A stretch of DNA of 64,000 nt from Amborella trichopoda (lineage: Eukaryota > Streptophyta > Magnoliopsida > Amborellales > Amborellaceae): contig NW_006496477.1 in the NCBI RefSeq assembly GCF_000471905.2, positions 73,113 through 137,112 of the forward strand. The letters are read 5' to 3'. Shown here one piece after another: positions 1-11,490 of this stretch (within the stretch, counting starts at the first letter, position 1; each line of letters starts with the position of its first letter). Position numbers and translations under genes: made by a program. The notes beneath the pieces were generated by a model. It worked only from the letters and a program-made list of their open reading frames with translations. It did no database searches and had not been told where the DNA came from.

Positions 1-12
1 GTTACGTAGTAC

Positions 13-56
<44 letters not shown>

Positions 57-720
57 AGAAAGAGAGATCACATTGAGAGAGAGTGAGAGACCAATGTGGA
101 AAGAGAGAGAGGTCATAAAATAAGGAGTTTGCATGCAAATCCAATGGGGGAGAGAGAGATAATGTTAAGGGAGAGACAGAGAGAGGCTACAGTTACCAAA
201 AAAGAGAGAAAGACTACAATTTTAAATGTGGAGAAAGACAAAGAGAGGTTATAAAAAGAAGAGCTTGCATGCTTATCTAATGAATGATCAATTTCAAATA
301 TGAGACTGTGTTAAGAGAGTGAGAGGATATGGCGACCAAAAAAGAGAGAAATGCTACAACTTTAAATGTGAAGAGAGAGAAAGAGAAGCCATAAAAAGAG
401 GAATTTGCATGCATATCTAATGAATGATCAATTACAAAATATCTGCATGCGTAATATGTTTAAAATATGGAGAGAGTGGGAGAGGCCATGAAAAGAGAAG
501 TTTGCATGCACATCTAATAAACAATAAAAAAAAAAGATAATAGAAACTAGAGAGAGAGATGTGGGAGAGAGAAAAATAAGTAAATAAAGATAATTAAAAT
601 AGAGAGAGAAAGAGAGAGCAATAAAGGATAAAATAGAAGTTAATTAAATTGGAGAGAAAAGTGAAAAGGGGAAGAAGAAAGAGAAGGATAGTAAATTAAG
701 AGAAGGGTGCAGTTGGCATA
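1..720. repeat. GA-rich microsatellite and imperfect tandem repeat
   Basis: A GA microsatellite (about 19-52) opens a purine-rich block. Inside it a longer unit recurs, marked by TTTGCATGC or CTTGCATGC near 128, 265, 404 and 502, so the spacing is about 138, 139 and 98 bases. Shared parts of the unit include 'accaaaaaagagagaaa', 'ctaatgaatgatcaat' and 'tttaaatgtg'. No reading frame of note crosses it. It looks like a degenerate minisatellite built on GA-rich DNA. Confidence 0.8.
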
Positions 721-2189
721 CAGATGCATCCGTAGTTGTAGAGGTAAAGTGCACCTTCAAATTTTATCATGGTATATAATTTTGATGTAAAATGTTCTTA
801 GGATTATCTCAAAATCTATTTTTATATCTAATTATAAAATTTAAAATTTTAAAAATGGTTAAAATCAAGTAGATCTATAAACATATGAAAATCTGGAGCG
901 TAGGAATGAAATAAGTACTACTCCGATTACGCGTATTGCATGTAAGAATGAAATTAGCAATCACATAAATAATCATATATATAATCATCAGTTTAAGGAG
1001 AGAGATCTTATTGGAAATTGGGATTCAAGAAGCTCCAAGATTTTACATCTTAAAATCATAGATGTGTAAAATCAACATTTATTCTTTACAAATAGTTTAA
1101 CAAAAATTTCAATTAAATTGCTAGTTTTCAAATATCCTAAATGATATCGATTTTTCACTTTTCATTTTTTTTAATTCCAACTTTTCAATTATTTTTTAGA
1201 CTAAATTATGATTGATTCAAGAGATTTGAAAATGTTATGAAAGCTTAGTATTGTACACTTGCCCATTTATGCTTTATTTTGATGGGTGATATAAAATTCT
1301 CTCTTTATGAATTATTGTTTCTTGGTGATTTATCCCAATATGAAATAAAGCAACAATAATATGAATCATTGTGAACTCTCTCTATATCTAGATAAATAAT
1401 ATTTTTAAATAAAATTAAAAAATATTTTTTCTTTTTATTTACAATTTGTCGAATGCTATTTTTATGGCCTTTTAATATGTATATAATTTTTAATTTTTTT
1501 TTTATGTTTCTTCATATCAATTTCTTACTATTGTAGATATTCTTATTTTCATAGTTAGCATGTAAAAGACCTTTTTAAATATTTTATTGAATTTTATTAT
1601 TTTGTTTGCTCCTATTTCTTTCAAGATTTTTTAAAATCAATATTTGGATAAAAATTTAAAAGAGAATTAATAAGAGATGGACGGGACTTTTTGGCAACTT
1701 TATGCAAAGAGATTGCATGAATGGGTTTTTAGATAAAAAAACAGTGTTAGAAATTTTCATAAACATTCAAAAGAAAATGAACAAGTTTAAAAATTTTAAG
1801 AGCCACATTCTTACTTATTTTCATTTATATTGGAATTTATACTTGCAAGTATAGTGCATGGCAACTCATAACGCATATTCTCTTTAAGAAAAGAAAGTAA
1901 AAACAACATATAGGCTCTAAGAAATGAATAGGAGATAGCATAAAGGGGCTAGCTCTTTTAAGAAGCTCCTCACATACACTCCACAACAAAAGGATTGATA
2001 GAGAGATCACTGAGTGCAGGCAGAAAGCCACACTGTAGACAAAGAGAGGGGGGTGGATGCCTTAGAGGATCCAATCCCACCAAGACCTTCCCTATCAGCT
2101 TAGCATATGTTGATCATATTTTACTGATCAAGACCTGCAGTTGGCACTAAAGCACATAACTAGACATCTTATATGACTAAAAACCTCAA
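721..2189. other. AT-rich intergenic stretch, no gene seen
   Basis: No coding sequence is recognisable. Bases about 750-900 resemble 15000-15160 (shared stretches such as 'ttcaaa', 'tttttatat..aattat..aa' and 'agatctat.aa.a..tgaaaa'), so this part is probably a decayed copy of the inverted-repeat element family at 14.5-15.5 kb. The rest is low-complexity A/T sequence. Confidence 0.5.
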
Positions 2190-2600
2190 AGGCCATTGAA
2201 TCACTAAAGTCATGGTGGACTGCAGCTTGGACATTAATTTATTACCGGTCCATGTGCTCAAAAAACTTGAACTCATGGTCCACGACCTTAAACCAACTAG
2301 TTTGGTTATACGAGGCTTCAATTAGGATGGTGAAAATGCCTTGTGTACCATCCACCTATCATTTGTTGTGGATGACCTGAGGATGCAGCCAGTGTTTTAC
2401 ATCATAGATGTGGATGCCTCCTACAACTTGTTACTAGGAGACCCTGGTTGCATGACAACGAGGTTGTTCCCTCAACTCTACACGAATATAACACTAGGAA
2501 TATGCAATAGAAGAATGTTTGTGGAAACAAAATGTCCTTGCTCGCATGAAAGCATATGCTGCAGATGCAAAGTACTATCTGCATGAGAGACTGGTTACTT
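2190..2600 (+). mobile_element. Ty3/Gypsy retrotransposon, aspartic protease remnant
   Basis: Translation across 2200-2480, with one stop, gives a retropepsin-like region of a plant Gypsy element. It reads VLKKLELMVHDLKP, then LVIRGFN, then IIDVDASYNLLLGDPG; the last matches the family hallmark DASYNLLLGRPW found just after the protease core. ADAKYYL follows near 2560-2580, just before the sequence changes into the LTR of the minus-strand Copia element. The piece is therefore a host fragment cut by the Copia insertion or its decay. Stops and missing parts make it non-functional. Confidence 0.7.
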
Positions 2601-2617
2601 AAAATGTGAGCCTCTAG

Positions 2618-2881
2618 TTGTCATCCATGAAGAAATTCCACCTTGCCTTTATGTTCAAAGTGAACTCCACAGTGATGAATTTGTCTTCCCATTGGATACA
2701 ACTTCACAGTGCTGAATTTGTCGTCCCCTAGGATACAACGTAATCTCTCTAACCCAGAACCTTCACATCCCACAGAAATAGGATGTAGTTTTTTATATAA
2801 TAGGACAACATAAAAGATCACATAACTTCCCTAATAATTAGGAACTCCTATAAACTATGGAATATGGTTTCATTGTCAATA
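2618..2881 (-). repeat. Copia 1 left (3') LTR, partial
   Basis: The segment 'ctataaactatggaatatg' near 2850-2868 and 'gtaatctctc.aaccc' near 2740-2757 also occur in the right LTR at 9805-9890, in the same order. Immediately right of it, 2882-2895 read on the minus strand is a purine tract (caagtgggagaa), as expected for the polypurine primer next to a 3' LTR. A 40-base unit ('gaatttgtc.tcccc..ggatacaac') is tandemly duplicated at 2675-2740. The outer end is uncertain. Confidence 0.6.
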
Positions 2882-2889
2882 TTCTCCCA

Positions 2890-4960
2890 CTTGAAGACAT
2901 GTTTGCATTATGACTAGTCTGCTAGAAGAAATTGCTGCCCACTAGTTACTATTCATCAAGTAACCCCAAGCCCCAAGGAAGTTATGCACCAAGTGAACTT
3001 CCCCTTTCCAATGGACTTAATCAACATAGCTGTTGGATTGTCATCATTATGAATTTTCTGTAATAAAAATTTTCCATCTTCTACCACATCACGGATAAAG
3101 TGATACTAAACATCAATATGTTTAGTCCTTTCATGGAAGGCTGGATTCCTTGATAGAAACAAGGCACTATAATTATCACAATGAAGTGGAATACCTTCTT
3201 GCAGTCAGAATTCACCAAGTAACCTGTTTAGCCAAATTGCTTCTTTAGATGTATGAGTAAGTGACATATACTCAGCCTATGTAGAAGACAACGCTATCAC
3301 AGACTGCAACCTTGTAAATCAACTAATTGCACTACCTACCAAAGAAAAAACATATCCAATAGTAGACGTTTTTTTATCCAAGTCACCTGAAAAGTCGGCA
3401 TCGACATAACAAGTGACTTTCAAATTCATTCCACTATTAACAAATACCGGCATCTCAAGTTCCCTTCAAATACTGAAGGATATATTTCATAGCGGTCCAA
3501 TAATCATGGATAGGATTTGCCATATATCTGCTCAAAAGTCCCACTGCTTATGGTATGTCAGGTATGGTGTTAACCATAGCAAACATGAGGCTCCCTATTG
3601 CAGATGAATATAGTACTTGAGACATCTATGTCTTCCCGGCTTCAGTGCTAAGACATTATTTCGAAGATAACTTCATATGCATAGGAAATGGGGTACTAAC
3701 TGGTTTGGCATTTTGCATATTGAAACGCCGCAAAACCCTCTCTACATAACTCTTCTGAGTTAACCAAAATTTCCTATTCTTCCTGTCTCTAAGTACACTC
3801 ATCCTAAGAATTCGGTTAACAACTCCCAATTCTTTCATCTCAAATTCCCTATTCAACTGAGCTTTAAGTGTTGCAATATTATCCTTGTTTGGTCTTGGAA
3901 CGATCATGTCATCGACATATAATAACAAGATAATAAAACTTCCATCACCATAGCTACGAAAATAAGCACAATGGTCAGGTTCGCATCTATGAAAATCCAA
4001 GCTTCCTCAATAAAAGCCTCAGGTCGAGTCGGATAAATTTCTTCTTTTAAGTCACTATGCAAAAATATAGTTTTCACATCTAATTGTTTCAACTCTAAAT
4101 CAAGAACAATAGTCATAGCCAAAACAACTTTAATAGTGGGCATGCACACAACAGGAGAAAAAATCTCATCAAAATCAATGCTTGATTTCTAAGCATACCC
4201 TTTCACAACCAATCGAGCTTTGTACCTTTCAATAGTTTCATCAAGACTTTTATTCTTTTTGAAGACCCACCTGCAACCAATTGCCTTTCGCTTCTCTAAT
4301 AGTTCGACAATGTCCCATATTTTATTTTTTCGTAGGGCCTCCATCTCTTCTTCCATAGATGCTCTCCATTGACTGGCTTCATCGACCTCATATGCATCAC
4401 AAAAAGAAACTGGTTCACCCTTTTCTGTTAGGCAAGCATATGATAAGACATAGTCATTAAGCCTCACAAAAGCCTTTTTAGGTCTATCTGATCTTCTTAA
4501 TTCAAGATCACTTAAATATTCTTCAAGCTCTTGGACAATTTTAGATTATTGGTCCTGACCGCCATCTCGTTGGTTCTCATGTGTGCATTCCACCTCAACA
4601 GGTTTGGCATCTGACTCATCTTTTTTTTTCTGCATAGAATTTTCATTGAAAATAACATCCCAGCTTACTATAACCTTGTGGTCAATAGGACCCCATAATC
4701 TATTCCCCTTTGTACTATTGGCATAGCCAAGAAAAACATACTTCTTGGATTTTTTATGCAACTTAGTTATTTTTTCCTTTAGAATAAAAGAATATGCATC
4801 ACAACTAAAAACAACAAAGAAAGAATAATCAACAAGTTTATCTATCAAAACATCTTTAGGTGTCTTGTAGTCAATACCATAAGTGGGAGACCTATTGATA
4901 AGGACACAAGTTGTACGAATAACTTCTGCCCAGAAACACTACTCTAACCTGACATGTTTC
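2890..4960 (-). pseudogene. Copia 1 reverse transcriptase / RNase H and integrase C-terminus
   Basis: On the minus strand, 4848-4546 encodes the integrase C-terminal part (KYVFLGYANSTKGNRLW, then VIVSWDVIFNE). 4467-4189 encodes the start of the Copia reverse transcriptase (SQWRASMEEEMEALRKNKIW, then CRWVFKKNK and RYKARLVVKGYA). 4149-3904 and 4000-3656 continue it in another frame (LDVKTIFLHSDL, then the catalytic LLYVDDMI, then REFEMKELG and LTQKSYVERVLRRF). The YVDD catalytic aspartates are kept, but the frame is broken near 3990 and 4190. The RNase H part (3650-2890) is recognisable only in short pieces. It is a pseudogene of a selfish element with no host role. Confidence 0.85.
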
Positions 4961-5065
4961 ATAATGGTACAATTCATCCTCTCAGCAACACCATTTTGCT
5001 AAGGGATTATAGAAACTGTCAACTGCCTAGCAATTCCATGCTCACTACAAAAATTATTCAATTCA
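4850..5065 (-). pseudogene. Copia 1 integrase, downstream half of the split core
   Basis: The minus strand reads NNFCSEHGIARQLTV, then a stop, then QNGVAERMN and later VIRTTCVLINRSPTYG. These are the middle and end of the Copia integrase catalytic core; the glutamate of the DDE triad lies in the QNGVAE motif. Its upstream partner sits 2.9 kb to the right at 7954-8110. A 5-bp repeat (ATTCA, 5061-5065) marks the exact break. Confidence 0.85.
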
Positions 5066-5734
5066 TATCACGACCACGCCCCCTTAGCCCTACTGTACTT
5101 GTCGGAGGGCAACAGAGTGTGGGACCACGACTAGAGGTAGCGAATGCCACTCAGGTGTGAGTGCGTTCAACGCTTTTAGAAAGACGAAATCACAGCAAAC
5201 CACGAAAGAAAATAAAAAAACCATATTCAAAGGTACAAAGAACTGGGGAAAAAAAAAAAACAATTTGTATATATATTCAAGCTCCAAAATTTTATACAAT
5301 CATGTCTAAGGCACTACAGGCCAAACGACAAAAATACAGGGCTTCAAGCAAATCAACTACATGGGCACCACCATCAGACACTTACTATTTGGGTAAGGCC
5401 TTTCTCAACAAGCTCAGATTCTTCAACCGCCAGCCACGATTTACCCAGTCGCCCACTCTAAAAGACTGCAGGCTATCGCTCTACATAGAGATAAATTAGA
5501 GAAATAAGCTATAAAGCCCACTAAGCAGATCAAACATCATGTATTCTTGCCTATACAATGTTATTCATAAACATCCCCAAGATTGATGTAGGTGTCATAA
5601 CATGGAGTCATGTATCACAATTCTTTAATAGTGGTGGAAGAAGTGTAAAGCAAATATCAGAAAATCATACCCTACATGAACTAACATTTACCCCATTTTT
5701 TCATTGAAATAACTGACTAGAAATTTAGGTGAAA

Positions 5735-5830
5735 CACGTAGTGCATACAGGCAGACATGTAGTCCTGCAGGAAGACATGTAGTGCATACAAGCAAACATG
5801 TAGTGCATACAGGCAATTCTAGTGCACCTA
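5735..5830. repeat. Short tandem repeat inside the solo LTR
   Basis: A unit close to 'acatgtagtgcatacaggcag' is repeated about four times with small changes. Confidence 0.75.
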
Positions 5831-6049
5831 CTCTTGAAATAGAAGTCTCATCGATCGGACCAAACCAAACATGTTATTTGGGACTTTCTACGCTGACTCA
5901 GGAGAGAAGACAATGACAAATGGATAACTCATTTCGTAATGTTTTAATGCACACACACACAATCCCCAGCGCACATTGGGGCCTTCGATAGGTTGTGGCC
6001 TTACAAGACTCACCCCTCTCCTTATGTCATTCTAGCGAGAGAGCGTTAC

Positions 6050-6380
6050 ACTACCATTGGATAACCCAATATGTAGTGCCCTTATAGATTTGGGGGGCAC
6101 GATCCTCTAAAATATTCCATTCACATCCCAACTCCCTTCCTATCATCGGGAGACTGGGAAAGATCACAGTATCTCATATCACACTACCAATGGATGTCTC
6201 ATTACATAGTGCTCCATATTACATTCCTATTATAACATATCCCACCACCAATGGATGTCTCATTGCGCAGTGTTTCATATCACAATCTTATTATAACAGA
6301 TTCAACCACCAATAGATGTCCCATTACGTAGTGTTCATATCACAGTCTTATCATAGGCATATCTTATTATAATCATACAT
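6050..6380. repeat. About 60-bp tandem repeat inside the solo LTR
   Basis: The phrase 'accaatggatgtctcatta' with a following 'agtg.t.catatcac.' and 'cttattata' recurs at about 6053, 6185, 6248 and 6308, giving roughly four degenerate units. Confidence 0.75.
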
Positions 6381-7689
6381 ATGCATGTCTCATAAACATC
6401 CATTCATGCCCAAGCATCACTTATCACAAATATTCAAGAGTTCAAAAGCATTCACTATATCATAAGCATGCCTCATTTCAACTATGCATATGCCATAATT
6501 CATTCAGAGCAGAGTTTTCAATATAATAACCTCTTAGAGAATTTGGCCTAACTTCCAATCCATAAAGAGTTTTGTCATGATCCCAAAACGTATTTGAAAA
6601 TAGATTCACCCACCTTTTACTTAGAAGTGTTTTAGCCTTAATCAGAGATATAGTATTCAGTGAACAATCTCTCTTGAAACATATAACAATTATGTAAATT
6701 CACTAAAACTCACAACAGTGATATAGTCATTTAAAACCATCTTTTAGACACACCCATGGTTTTTTTAGAAACATATATCATTTAAAAACATCTTTTAAAA
6801 ACATATGTCATCATTTAAAACCATCTGTAATTTTCAAACCATCAAGAATTTCAACATAGTTTTGAACCAAATTTGAAGTAGACACACCCATCTTTCATTT
6901 AAAAATGGTTTGAGTTCATTTAGACACCGTTTGGTCAGTAAACAGTTCAGTACAATACATACAAAGTTCTTGGAATCTCAGTTTCACAGCTGAGCATACC
7001 CCAGAAAATGATAAGTAATTTCTAAACTAAAATAGACATTAACACAAGGTCATTTCTATCTTAAAATAGATTCATATAGATGGTTTCCCACTAATTTTCA
7101 TATCCAACAGAAATGTTTTCTATGCTCAATCTAACATGCAATTAAGAGTCACAGTCCTGAAAATACATGGCAGATTCTAGCATAAATTCAATAGCATGCA
7201 GCAACATCTCATTCCAAATCATACGCATAACCATGCTTAATTTCATGTTTCAACAAAACTATGGAGACATGGATGTTAGATCTATTTACATGCACCTAAA
7301 AGTGTCCCAAACTCCCCACACATGCCAAGTTTTTCAAGCTCCCAAAATAGCTTCAAGAGGTAGAGATTTTTAAATTGATTGAAAAGGGGCCTCGTGAGTG
7401 AGAGAGAGCAAAGTCCTATGAGGGGTGAGAGGGTGGTATTTATAAATCAACAGGGAGAGGAAGCTGGCAGGTGGCAACCAAGTGGCTACAGGTGGCAAGC
7501 AGTGACATCCAAGAGGCATACAGGGCACCCAAGTGGCTTACTGTGGCGTCCAAGGGGCTGACAAGGGCATACAAGTGGCTTTCATGCACCACATGGTACT
7601 CATGACAGAACACTCACGGTGGCTGATCCATTACATGGGCGGAGACTATCTTCTTCACGGACAGCGGTAAAACTTACACGCACGACGGC

Positions 7690-7865
7690 CTTTCTCTCTC
7701 TTCATCGTGCATGTCGGCTATCTTCTCTCCTCATCGCACACGATGGCCTCTCTCCCTTCATCGCGCATGGCGGCTATCTTCTCTCCTCATGGCACACGGA
7801 GGCTATCTTCTCTCCTCGTCGCACATGGTGGCTATCTTCTCTCCTCGTCACGCACAGCTTCTCTC
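7690..7865. repeat. About 33-bp tandem repeat inside the solo LTR
   Basis: 'ggctatcttctctcctc' followed by 'cgcaca' recurs at 7713, 7771, 7801 and 7831. The repeat is open in all three plus-strand frames, which explains several overlapping open frames here (7619-8013) that are not genes. Confidence 0.85.
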
Positions 7866-7953
7866 TCTCTTCGTCACTCTCTTGCTGCCACCCGTGTTCA
7901 CTGCCATACACACTCACTTTTTCTGCCTGAAAAATCTCGGTCCTTACAATTCA

Positions 7954-8600
7954 CCAAAACAAAATTCTCCCCCATTATCAGTTATTAGACACTTGATGCT
8001 CTTGCCTTTCTGATTTCTACTAAGGCCTTAAACTCTTGGAAACAACTGAAGGCATCTAATTTCTTTTTCAGTATATAAACCCACACTTTTCTCAAAAAAT
8101 CATCAATAAAAAGTCATGAAATATGCAACACCCTCCATAGAAACAACAGGTGATTCCCATGTATCCGAATGAATTAATTCCAAAAAATCTGTACATCTAG
8201 AGGTGGATAAAGCAAATCGCAATTTGTTCTGCTTTCCAAATAAGCATGACTCACAAAAATCTAAATTACAAGTTTTTAAACCAAGGAGAAAGTTTTTATC
8301 AAGAAGTACATTGAGTCCGCGCTCACTCATATGACACAAACGTGCGTGCCATATCATGATAGAGTCCACCTCTACAATATCGGCTTCTCTCAAAGCTGTT
8401 TCATCAACAAGTCTGTACAAATTGCCTACTAACTCTTCTTTCACAACCACTAGTGCTCCTTTTGAAATTTTCAGAAATCTTTTTTCATATGTAAACTTGA
8501 AACCTTGTTCATCAAGTTTTTCCAAGGATAAGAGACTTCTTCTAAGACACGAAACATGTATGACACCCGTGATGATGCATATACCTCCGTTTAACATCTT
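7954..8600 (-). pseudogene. Copia 1 GAG-pre-integrase and start of integrase
   Basis: The minus strand 8597-8103 reads through GAG-pre-integrase (IWHARLCHMSERGLNVL, then FCESCLFGKQNKLRF) into the integrase core (ELIHSDTWESPV, the first catalytic aspartate). After a frameshift the core continues to the second aspartate motif (TDNGGEF) near 7965-7975. The frame then runs straight into the target duplication of the solo LTR. The zinc-binding H and C residues of the integrase N-terminus are visible. Confidence 0.85.
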
Positions 8601-9322
8601 GATTCTTACATCTCCAACTCCCTATTTTACATGAGTCATTATTTCCCATATAGACAATACATCCATCACATGGTTGGTATCTATAGAACCAATCCCTATG
8701 TGGAGTTATGTGAAAAGATGCACCTAAATCAAGCAGCCAATACTACAAAACTTCCTCTCTATCCACAGACAACTTCTCCATCTTCAGAAAAGTCAACATC
8801 TTGTACTAGATTTCCTTGAAAACTACTTGAACTAGGCTTTTCATTAGAACTAGATTTGGGGGCTTCTTGGTTTCCTTTCTATACCTAATTTTCCATAGCT
8901 CCAATACTTTACTTTTTTATGCCTTCTTGAGTTGGATCTTGACTGACCTCTACCCATAATTCTCTTCATTGATCTTCCTCATACTATAAACACATTCCCA
9001 GAGGAATCATGACCAGACTTTCGTCTAGACTCCTTTGTCATAAGTGCTGAAATAATGGAATCAAATTAAAGAGATTTTGCATTATTGAGATTCATAATTA
9101 ATCCATCCTAAGATTTTGGCATGGAACAAAGTAAAATAGCTATTTTATCTTCTTCATCAATCTTTACATCCAGTGATATCAACTTGCTAATCAAGGCATT
9201 AAACTCATTTGAATGCCTTGTAAATATGCACCATCACTCATCTTGAGGTTGTAAAGTTTCCGACGAAAAAAAAATTTATGTAATAAGGGAAAGAAAAATC
9301 AAGGCATTAAACTCATTTAAAT
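8601..9322 (-). pseudogene. Copia 1 gag remnant
   Basis: The minus strand from about 9260 to 8820 can be read as a Copia gag of the UBN2 type: EFNALISKLISLDVKIDEEDKIAILL is near 9235-9130, followed by basic, serine-rich sequence. The protease part (8600-8820) is poorly preserved. The motif 'aaggcattaaactcattt.aatgc' occurs twice (9195 and 9301), a local duplication of gag sequence next to the primer binding site. Confidence 0.65.
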
Positions 9323-9335
9323 GCTTCGGATACCA
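9323..9335 (-). other. Copia 1 primer binding site
   Basis: On the minus strand the bases read TGGTATCCGAAGC, close to TGGTATCAGAGC, which pairs with initiator methionine tRNA in plant Copia elements. It lies just inside the right-hand LTR, which fixes the element's orientation. Confidence 0.65.
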
Positions 9336-9900
9336 TAAACACCAAGATTTGACAAAAATAAGGGAAAGAAAAATAGTGCAGAAAAAAAAAAGAACAGAAA
9401 CACAAAGATTTACGTGGTTCGAAAAGTTATCTACAGCCATCGGGCAACAAAGTTCTCCTCTACTAATCAGAAAAACACCATACAATAATGGAGAATACAA
9501 GGGATTACACGCTCTCTCTGAAGCCCTAAAACATGGTCTTTATCTCTCAAAAATACCTACCCAAAATTACTTCAAAAAACTAATCATTCTCTCTTGCATA
9601 ATTCTTCCATCTATTATTTTCTCTCTACAAAGCTCTATTTAATAACCCACGAGAGTCATGTGAGTCTCTCTCTTCAATTCTTAATTGGACTAGATTTCTT
9701 GCGAGATTGACTTTCCTACACAATGGGATTGGTTTTCCTACACAATAGGATTTTATTTGGGGAATCTACAAGATAGAATTTATCTTCCATGCAAGGTAAT
9801 CTCTCCAAACCAAAAGCTTCACACCCCCATAGAAATAGGACGCAGTTTCCTAATAATTAGAAACTCTTATAAACTATGGAATATGTCTTTATCATCAACA
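9336..9900 (-). repeat. Copia 1 right (5') LTR
   Basis: The minus strand begins TGTTGATGATAAAGACATATT at 9900, a typical LTR start. Stretches near 9805-9890 match the left LTR near 2740-2880. The left edge is set by the primer binding site; the CA end expected there has decayed. Confidence 0.65.
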
Positions 9901-10227
9901 TTAGTATCATCGATCAGGTAAGATATCTAACCCCTCACTTTTACTACCCAAGTTGTTGACGTAGATCCATGACCATCTCCTAAGCCTCCTAAAGATGAAG
10001 ATTCTTCACCTGAGTGGTATCGATACAGTGATGCTGCTCGAAATATAATAAAAAAGGATGGCCCATGACCTCTCGCCCAACTAGGGCTTAGCAGATGGTC
10101 CGAGCCTTATTGCTTTGTTTCAAGCCATAAAACAAAATACTATGAGATCAGGTCCAAGGTTGTGCTCGGTTTGTCCCAGACGACCTAGGGTAGTGGCAAA
10201 ATATGTTATCCCTGCATTAGAATAATA
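9901..10227. other. No gene seen
   Basis: The plus strand has short open pieces (for example CSVCPRRPRVVAKYVI near 10155-10205) that I do not recognise. It may be the continuation of the Gypsy remnant at 2190-2600, separated by the Copia insertion, but no hallmark motif supports this. Confidence 0.35.
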
Positions 10228-10584
10228 AATAAAACCAGTGGTTTAAAAAACAGATCAAGGCCCTGAATTGGGCACCTCAAAAACCCATCTAGATTGGTGA
10301 ATCGGCGATCCGGATAGAGAATCGACTGAATCGGTTGAATTAAGCCTTAAAAAAAAAATCCAAAAAAACTATTAAAATTTATTATAAATGTTGTTTTTTA
10401 GGAATCCTATAAAAAATGAGGGTACTACATTATTAACTTTCATTTTTTTCATCAATTTACGAATATTGAGATATTTTTTCCCTGTATGAACTTATGTTAA
10501 CCATTAAATTTACATCATACAAAAGAAAAATCACATAATTATCAAGGATGAAGTATATAATCATACATGGACAATAAAAATATG

Positions 10585-10955
10585 ATACTTGTTGTATTAC
10601 CTTATTTTATTTTTTTGATAAGAAATACTTATTGTATTACTTTTTATTTTTTTGACGAGAAAAATAAGAAAATAACAAGAAATACTTGTTGTATTAAGAA
10701 ATACCTTTTACTTTATTTTTTGACAAGAAATACTTGTCGTAGTGCTTTAATTTTTTTTGACGAGAAAAATAAGAAAATAACCAGAAATACTTGTTGTATT
10801 AAGAAACACCTTTTAATTTTTTTGACAAGAAATACTTGTTGTATTACTTTCTATTTATTTTTTGACAAGAAAAATAAGAAGATATTGTATTATATTTTTT
10901 TTTGCTTGTTGTATTACCTTCTTTTTTTTTTGACAAGAAAAATAAGAAAATGATG
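10585..10955. repeat. Tandem array in hAT element B
   Basis: Units such as 'tttttttgacaagaaatacttgttgtatta' and 'gacgagaaaaataagaaaataac' alternate several times. The open frame that covers it (10567-10953) is a by-product of the repeat. Confidence 0.85.
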
Positions 10956-11490
10956 GATTTTTGAGGTGACCGATCCGGGACACCGATCCATTTTTTAACT
11001 GCATTATAATATAGTATTATAACTATTAATTATTATATAATATTATAATATTACATCAAAATAATTTAAAAATATTAAAAAAAGCTTCCATATAATTTAA
11101 AAATAATTTTGATGCATATAAAAATAATTATCTTGACATAAATTTAACATAATTATATTTAAGTTATTAACATAAACAAACAACAATTTCATATAATTAT
11201 GTTAATTTTTGTAAATTATTATTCTTGTAAACATCGACTACACGTAAAAGTAAACAGAATTGAAGAATGATCACTTTAGTTGAGTAAAGATCACCCTCAC
11301 GGACCACGAATTTTATTAGATTGAAGTCACAATCACGTAAAACAACCCTATTAACTATGGCGACCCAATGTATGTGTAAGATAACAACATATTTGTAAAG
11401 GCGTGTGGTTTGTACTTTAATGATTTCGCATGCACGCCAATGGGAATTATCCCACATCAAAGCCTTAAGGAAGAACTCCATGGTATAAAG

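Larger units (their letters stand above)
5066..7948 (-). mobile_element. Solo LTR nested in Copia 1 integrase
   Basis: The 2883-base insert is flanked by the same 5 bases on both sides, ATTCA at 5061-5065 and 7949-7953, the usual LTR-element target duplication. On the minus strand it starts TGTAAGGACCGAG and ends GGTCGTGATA, so the canonical TG...CA ends are present except for one changed base at the 3' end. No gag or pol can be read inside, so it is best explained as a solo LTR left by recombination between the two LTRs of a longer element. Removing it restores the Copia integrase frame. It contains three tandem-repeat blocks (about 5735-5825, 6050-6370 and 7700-7860). The parent family is unidentified; the size would suit a large-LTR Gypsy or Copia lineage. 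Confidence 0.85.
2600..9900 (-). mobile_element. Ty1/Copia retrotransposon 1, degenerate, carrying a nested solo LTR
   Basis: On the minus strand the order from right to left is LTR (about 9336-9900), primer binding site (9323-9335), gag (8800-9260), GAG-pre-integrase and integrase (8600-7954, then 5065-4550), reverse transcriptase (4470-3656), RNase H remnant (3650-2890), purine-rich tract and LTR (2882-2618). This is the Copia order, with integrase before reverse transcriptase. The integrase frame is broken by an insertion at 5066-7948 and resumes in frame when that insertion is set aside. Several internal stops and frameshifts show that the element is dead. The left LTR is shorter than the right one and diverged. 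Confidence 0.85.

Noticed and set aside
7619..8013. Three overlapping open frames of about 100 residues
   Set aside because: A 33-bp tandem repeat that lacks stops in all frames produces them. They lie inside the solo LTR and run over its end.
10567..10953. 128-residue open frame
   Set aside because: It consists of repeated FFDEKNKKITRNTCCI-type units from a tandem DNA array in a hAT element.
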